From NCBI RefSeq assembly GCF_900129215.1, contig NZ_FQUQ01000003.1:390101-454100 (forward strand): a stretch of DNA of 64,000 nucleotides, read 5' to 3'. Origin of the DNA: Pedobacter caeni. Lineage in GTDB: Bacteria > Bacteroidota > Bacteroidia > Sphingobacteriales > Sphingobacteriaceae. Every line of letters starts with the position of its first letter. The first letter of the stretch is position 1. The notes under the pieces were generated by a model, which had not been told where the DNA came from, made no database searches, and saw only the letters and a list, made by a program, of their open reading frames with translations. Of the stretch, positions 61,385 to 64,000 are shown in pieces. A program made the translations under genes and the position numbers.

Positions 61385-63256
61385 ATGTCAGATATAATAC
61401 AACTTTTACCGGATAGTGTTGCCAATCAGATCGCGGCCGGAGAGGTGGTGCAACGCCCGGCATCAGCCGTGAAGGAGCTTTTGGAGAATGCGATAGATGC
61501 AGGTGCAAACAAGATACAGCTAATTTTAAAAGATGGCGGCAAAGCGCTGATCCAGGTGATTGACAATGGCTGTGGAATGAGCGTTACAGACGCGCGTATG
61601 TGCTTTGAACGTCACGCTACTTCTAAAGTACGCAAAGCGGAAGACCTGTTTGCAATCCGTACCATGGGTTTCAGAGGAGAAGCTATGGCTTCTATTGCTG
61701 CAATTTCCCAGATAGAAATGAAGACCCGCAGGCATGAAGATGAGCTTGGAACAATGGTCCAGATTGAAGGTTCGGTATTCCAGAATCAGGAGCCTGTGGC
61801 TACTGCAGAAGGAACGAGCATCAGCATCAAAAATCTTTTTTACAATACCCCGGCAAGAAGAAACTTCCTGAAAAGTAACCCTGCAGAAATGCGCCATGTT
61901 CTGGAAGAGTTTCAACGGGTTTCATTGGCCAATCCTGCGATTTCTTTTAGCCTGCACCATGATGGGGTAGAGATTTTCCGCCTGCCGGCATCGGGTTTAA
62001 AACAACGGATTATCCATTTATTTGGAAATAACTATAACCAGCGACTAATTCCTGTAGAGGAAGAAACGAGCATCATCAACCTGAAAGGATTTATTGGGAA
62101 ACCAGAATTTGCCAAGAAAACCAGGGGGGAACAGTTTTTCTTTGTCAACAACCGTTACATCAGGGATACTTACCTGAACCATGCGGTGAATAAAGCGTAT
62201 GAAGATTTATTGCCTGATGATCACTTCCCTTTGTATGTGTTATTTATTGACATTGACCCTGCAAAGATCGATGTGAACGTGCATCCGACAAAAACAGAGA
62301 TCAAATACCTGGACGAAAAATCGATCTATGCGATCCTCCATTCGGCGGTAAAAAGGTCCATCGGCAGGTTTAACATCAGTCCGACGATAGATTTTGATCA
62401 GGAAACAGGATTCAGCGGAATGATCACCCATAAAGCGCCGGAGGAAATTGTACCGCCGAGCATCAGCTTTAACCCGGATTTTAATCCATTCAAATCGACC
62501 GAAAGTAAAGAGCCAACTGTATTTTCCAGAAATTCTGAATTTTCCCGAAGTACTGAAAGTGCGGTTAAGCCAAGTACCAAAAACTGGGGTTCTTTATACG
62601 AGATTGCAAACCATACCCAGGCAGAACAAACTGCAATAGACTTACCGGGAACAACACCCTTGCCGGATGATTCTCTGGAGCCGATACAAAAACAACTGAT
62701 GCAGTTGCATAACCGTTACATCATTTCCCAGATTAAATCGGGATTGATGCTGATTGACCAGCAGGCTGCACATGAGCGGATTCTCTATGAACGTTTCAGC
62801 AAAAACCTGGAAGACCGGAAAGGTGCTTCTCAGCAAAGTCTCTTCCCGCAAACGGTCACTTTAAGTCCGAACGACTATGAGCTGGCGAAGAGTTTACTGG
62901 AAGACATTAAAAGTTTAGGCTTTGAAGTAAGAGAGTTCGGTAAAAATACGTTAATCATTGAAGGGATTCCGGTAGACCTGGGGAGCAATAATGTGCATGA
63001 AACACAATTGTTTGAACACCTGATCGAAGGGTTTAAAAACTCTCAGCAGGAACTGAAACTGGATAGAAGAGATGCATTGGCCAAGAGTATGGCCAGAAAT
63101 AGTGCCATTAAGAGCGGAACAGCCTTAGGACAACAGGAAATGAATACGCTCATTGAGCAACTTTTTGCCTGCCAAACACCTAACTTTAGCATTAGTGGAA
63201 AGCCGGTGATTCAAACCATTGGCCTGACAGAACTGGATAAGAAATTTGATAAATAG
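61385..63256 (+). CDS. mutL: DNA mismatch repair protein MutL
   Basis: 623 residues. GHKL ATPase motifs: VVQRPASAVKELLENAIDAG, DNGCGMSVTD and TMGFRGEAMASIAAI. A linker of about 90 low-complexity residues follows, then the dimerisation/endonuclease domain. The endonuclease signature reads DQQAAHERILYE near residue 460, where classical proteins have DQHA. The C-terminal CPHGRP zinc motif is replaced by NFSISGKP near residue 600, and the ACR motif by ARN. It couples MutS recognition to repair, but nicking activity of this domain is doubtful. The next gene starts 5 bp after its stop. Confidence 0.93.
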   Translation: MSDIIQLLPDSVANQIAAGEVVQRPASAVKELLENAIDAGANKIQLILKDGGKALIQVIDNGCGMSVTDARMCFERHATSKVRKAEDLFAIRTMGFRGEAMASIAAISQIEMKTRRHEDELGTMVQIEGSVFQNQEPVATAEGTSISIKNLFYNTPARRNFLKSNPAEMRHVLEEFQRVSLANPAISFSLHHDGVEIFRLPASGLKQRIIHLFGNNYNQRLIPVEEETSIINLKGFIGKPEFAKKTRGEQFFFVNNRYIRDTYLNHAVNKAYEDLLPDDHFPLYVLFIDIDPAKIDVNVHPTKTEIKYLDEKSIYAILHSAVKRSIGRFNISPTIDFDQETGFSGMITHKAPEEIVPPSISFNPDFNPFKSTESKEPTVFSRNSEFSRSTESAVKPSTKNWGSLYEIANHTQAEQTAIDLPGTTPLPDDSLEPIQKQLMQLHNRYIISQIKSGLMLIDQQAAHERILYERFSKNLEDRKGASQQSLFPQTVTLSPNDYELAKSLLEDIKSLGFEVREFGKNTLIIEGIPVDLGSNNVHETQLFEHLIEGFKNSQQELKLDRRDALAKSMARNSAIKSGTALGQQEMNTLIEQLFACQTPNFSISGKPVIQTIGLTELDKKFDK

Positions 63257-63261
63257 ACAAC

Positions 63262-64000
63262 ATGAATAACATTCATATTCCACCGGTAGTTAAAAACCTG
63301 CTCATTATTAATGTGCTCTTCTTTGCTGCCAAATACGTCATGAAAAATACAGGGGTCGACCTGGATTATTTATTGGGCGCATTTTACTTTGACTCCCAGT
63401 TTTTCCGGGTATGGCAGCTGATCAGTTATATGTTCATGCATGGCGACTTTATGCACATTCTTTTCAACATGTTTGCGTTATTCATGTTTGGGGGAGTGAT
63501 TGAAAACCGCTGGGGAACAAAAAGATTTATCAATTTCTACCTGATCACGGGCCTTGGAGCTGTGGCGCTACAAATGGGCGTTCAGGCTTACGAGGTCTAT
63601 CAGATCACGGGACATATTGTGAATAACCCGATTACTGTAGACCTTGCCGCAAATATGGCACAGGTAAAGATTCCCGGAATCTCAGATGAGGCCAGAAATA
63701 CCCTGATCGGAATTTATGGATTCCCGATGGTAGGTGCTTCCGGAGCGATCTTTGGATTGCTGGTGGCTTTTGGGATGTTATACCCGAATACAGAAATGTA
63801 CATTATGTTCATTCCTGTTCCCGTGAAAGCGAAGTATATTATTCCGGTATATATTCTGGTAGAGCTTTCTTTAGGCGTTGCCCGTGTTCCGGGAGATTCT
63901 GTAGCCCATTATGCCCACCTTGGCGGTGCATTATTAGGCTTTATATTGGTGAAATTATGGAAAGACAAGGATAACGACAGATTTTATAAGTATTATGAAT
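63262..64000 (+). CDS. Rhomboid family intramembrane serine protease (3' end outside window)
   Basis: The first 246 residues are present and the frame is open at the end. Several transmembrane helices; HGDFMHILFNMFALFMFG contains the conserved His-Asn pattern of rhomboid helix 2. Catalytic Ser is in GASGAIFGLL (Ser160), the base His in HYAHLGGALLG (His219). An inserted loop near 115-150 is larger than in GlpG. It cleaves membrane-spanning segments inside the bilayer. It lies 5 bp after mutL and is probably co-transcribed with it. Confidence 0.92.
   Translation, partial: MNNIHIPPVVKNLLIINVLFFAAKYVMKNTGVDLDYLLGAFYFDSQFFRVWQLISYMFMHGDFMHILFNMFALFMFGGVIENRWGTKRFINFYLITGLGAVALQMGVQAYEVYQITGHIVNNPITVDLAANMAQVKIPGISDEARNTLIGIYGFPMVGASGAIFGLLVAFGMLYPNTEMYIMFIPVPVKAKYIIPVYILVELSLGVARVPGDSVAHYAHLGGALLGFILVKLWKDKDNDRFYKYYE

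Noticed and set aside
1..64000. CRISPR arrays, insertion sequences or prophage
   Set aside because: No regularly spaced short repeats, no transposase or phage structural genes on either strand.

Overview
The window looks like chromosomal DNA from a Bacteroidota bacterium of the Sphingobacteriaceae type, most like Pedobacter. This rests on SusC/SusD and ECF/FecR genes, many TonB-linked and carboxypeptidase-regulatory-like proteins, and promoters of the TTTG / TAnnTTTG type seen upstream of several genes. Families restricted to this phylum are also present (HYC_CC_PP, DUF6266, DUF4105/Lnb-like, SusD-like). I see no rRNA, phage, transposase or CRISPR array. Species assignment is inference.

Region by region. 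1-9.2 kb: the 3' end of an AlkC-like DNA glycosylase gene, a giant thioester alpha-2-macroglobulin, a SnoaL-like protein and an HTH protein. 9.2-15.9 kb: a five-gene minus-strand tripartite RND efflux operon bracketed by two small cysteine-rich proteins, which suggests metal efflux. 16-19.6 kb: three unknown genes, two tandem tRNA-Val genes, recO and a diacylglycerol-kinase-family gene. 19.6-29.4 kb: an ECF sigma / FecR / SusC / SusD locus followed by a secreted endonuclease/exonuclease/phosphatase-family enzyme and a Tat-type alkaline phosphatase. Two promoters here carry the same triple 11-bp TTAAC direct repeat at the same distance from a TAnnTTTG element. That is the architecture of a Pho box, so the locus is probably a phosphate-starvation scavenging system using a SusCD transporter. 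29.4-36.5 kb: rlmF, a DUF2130 protein, and a DtxR-family regulator divergent from a TonB receptor whose promoter contains a palindrome exactly between -33 and -7. A DACNV/DisA_N-like protein and a 52-residue membrane protein follow.

36.5-47 kb: an autoregulation-type padR-pspC pair, a macroglobulin-like/plug protein, a DUF4105 (Lnb-like) protein, a nitroreductase, a FadL-type porin and a GDSL lipoprotein. 47-53.5 kb: an accessory run of small genes (DUF6266, S41-like protease, membrane proteins, Imm26, CbrC-like, SUKH-like?) that resembles an immunity cluster without a recognisable toxin. 53.5-64 kb: AIM24, NlpE, MsrA, a 2OG-Fe(II) oxygenase, DUF1579, a GH3_C/beta-lactamase-type fusion overlapping an amidohydrolase, mutL and the start of a rhomboid protease gene.

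Most notable non-coding signals: the paired Pho-box-like promoters, the DtxR and PadR operators, a family of inverted-repeat elements at 17.9 and 61.0-61.3 kb, and a hairpin that buries the rlmF start codon.
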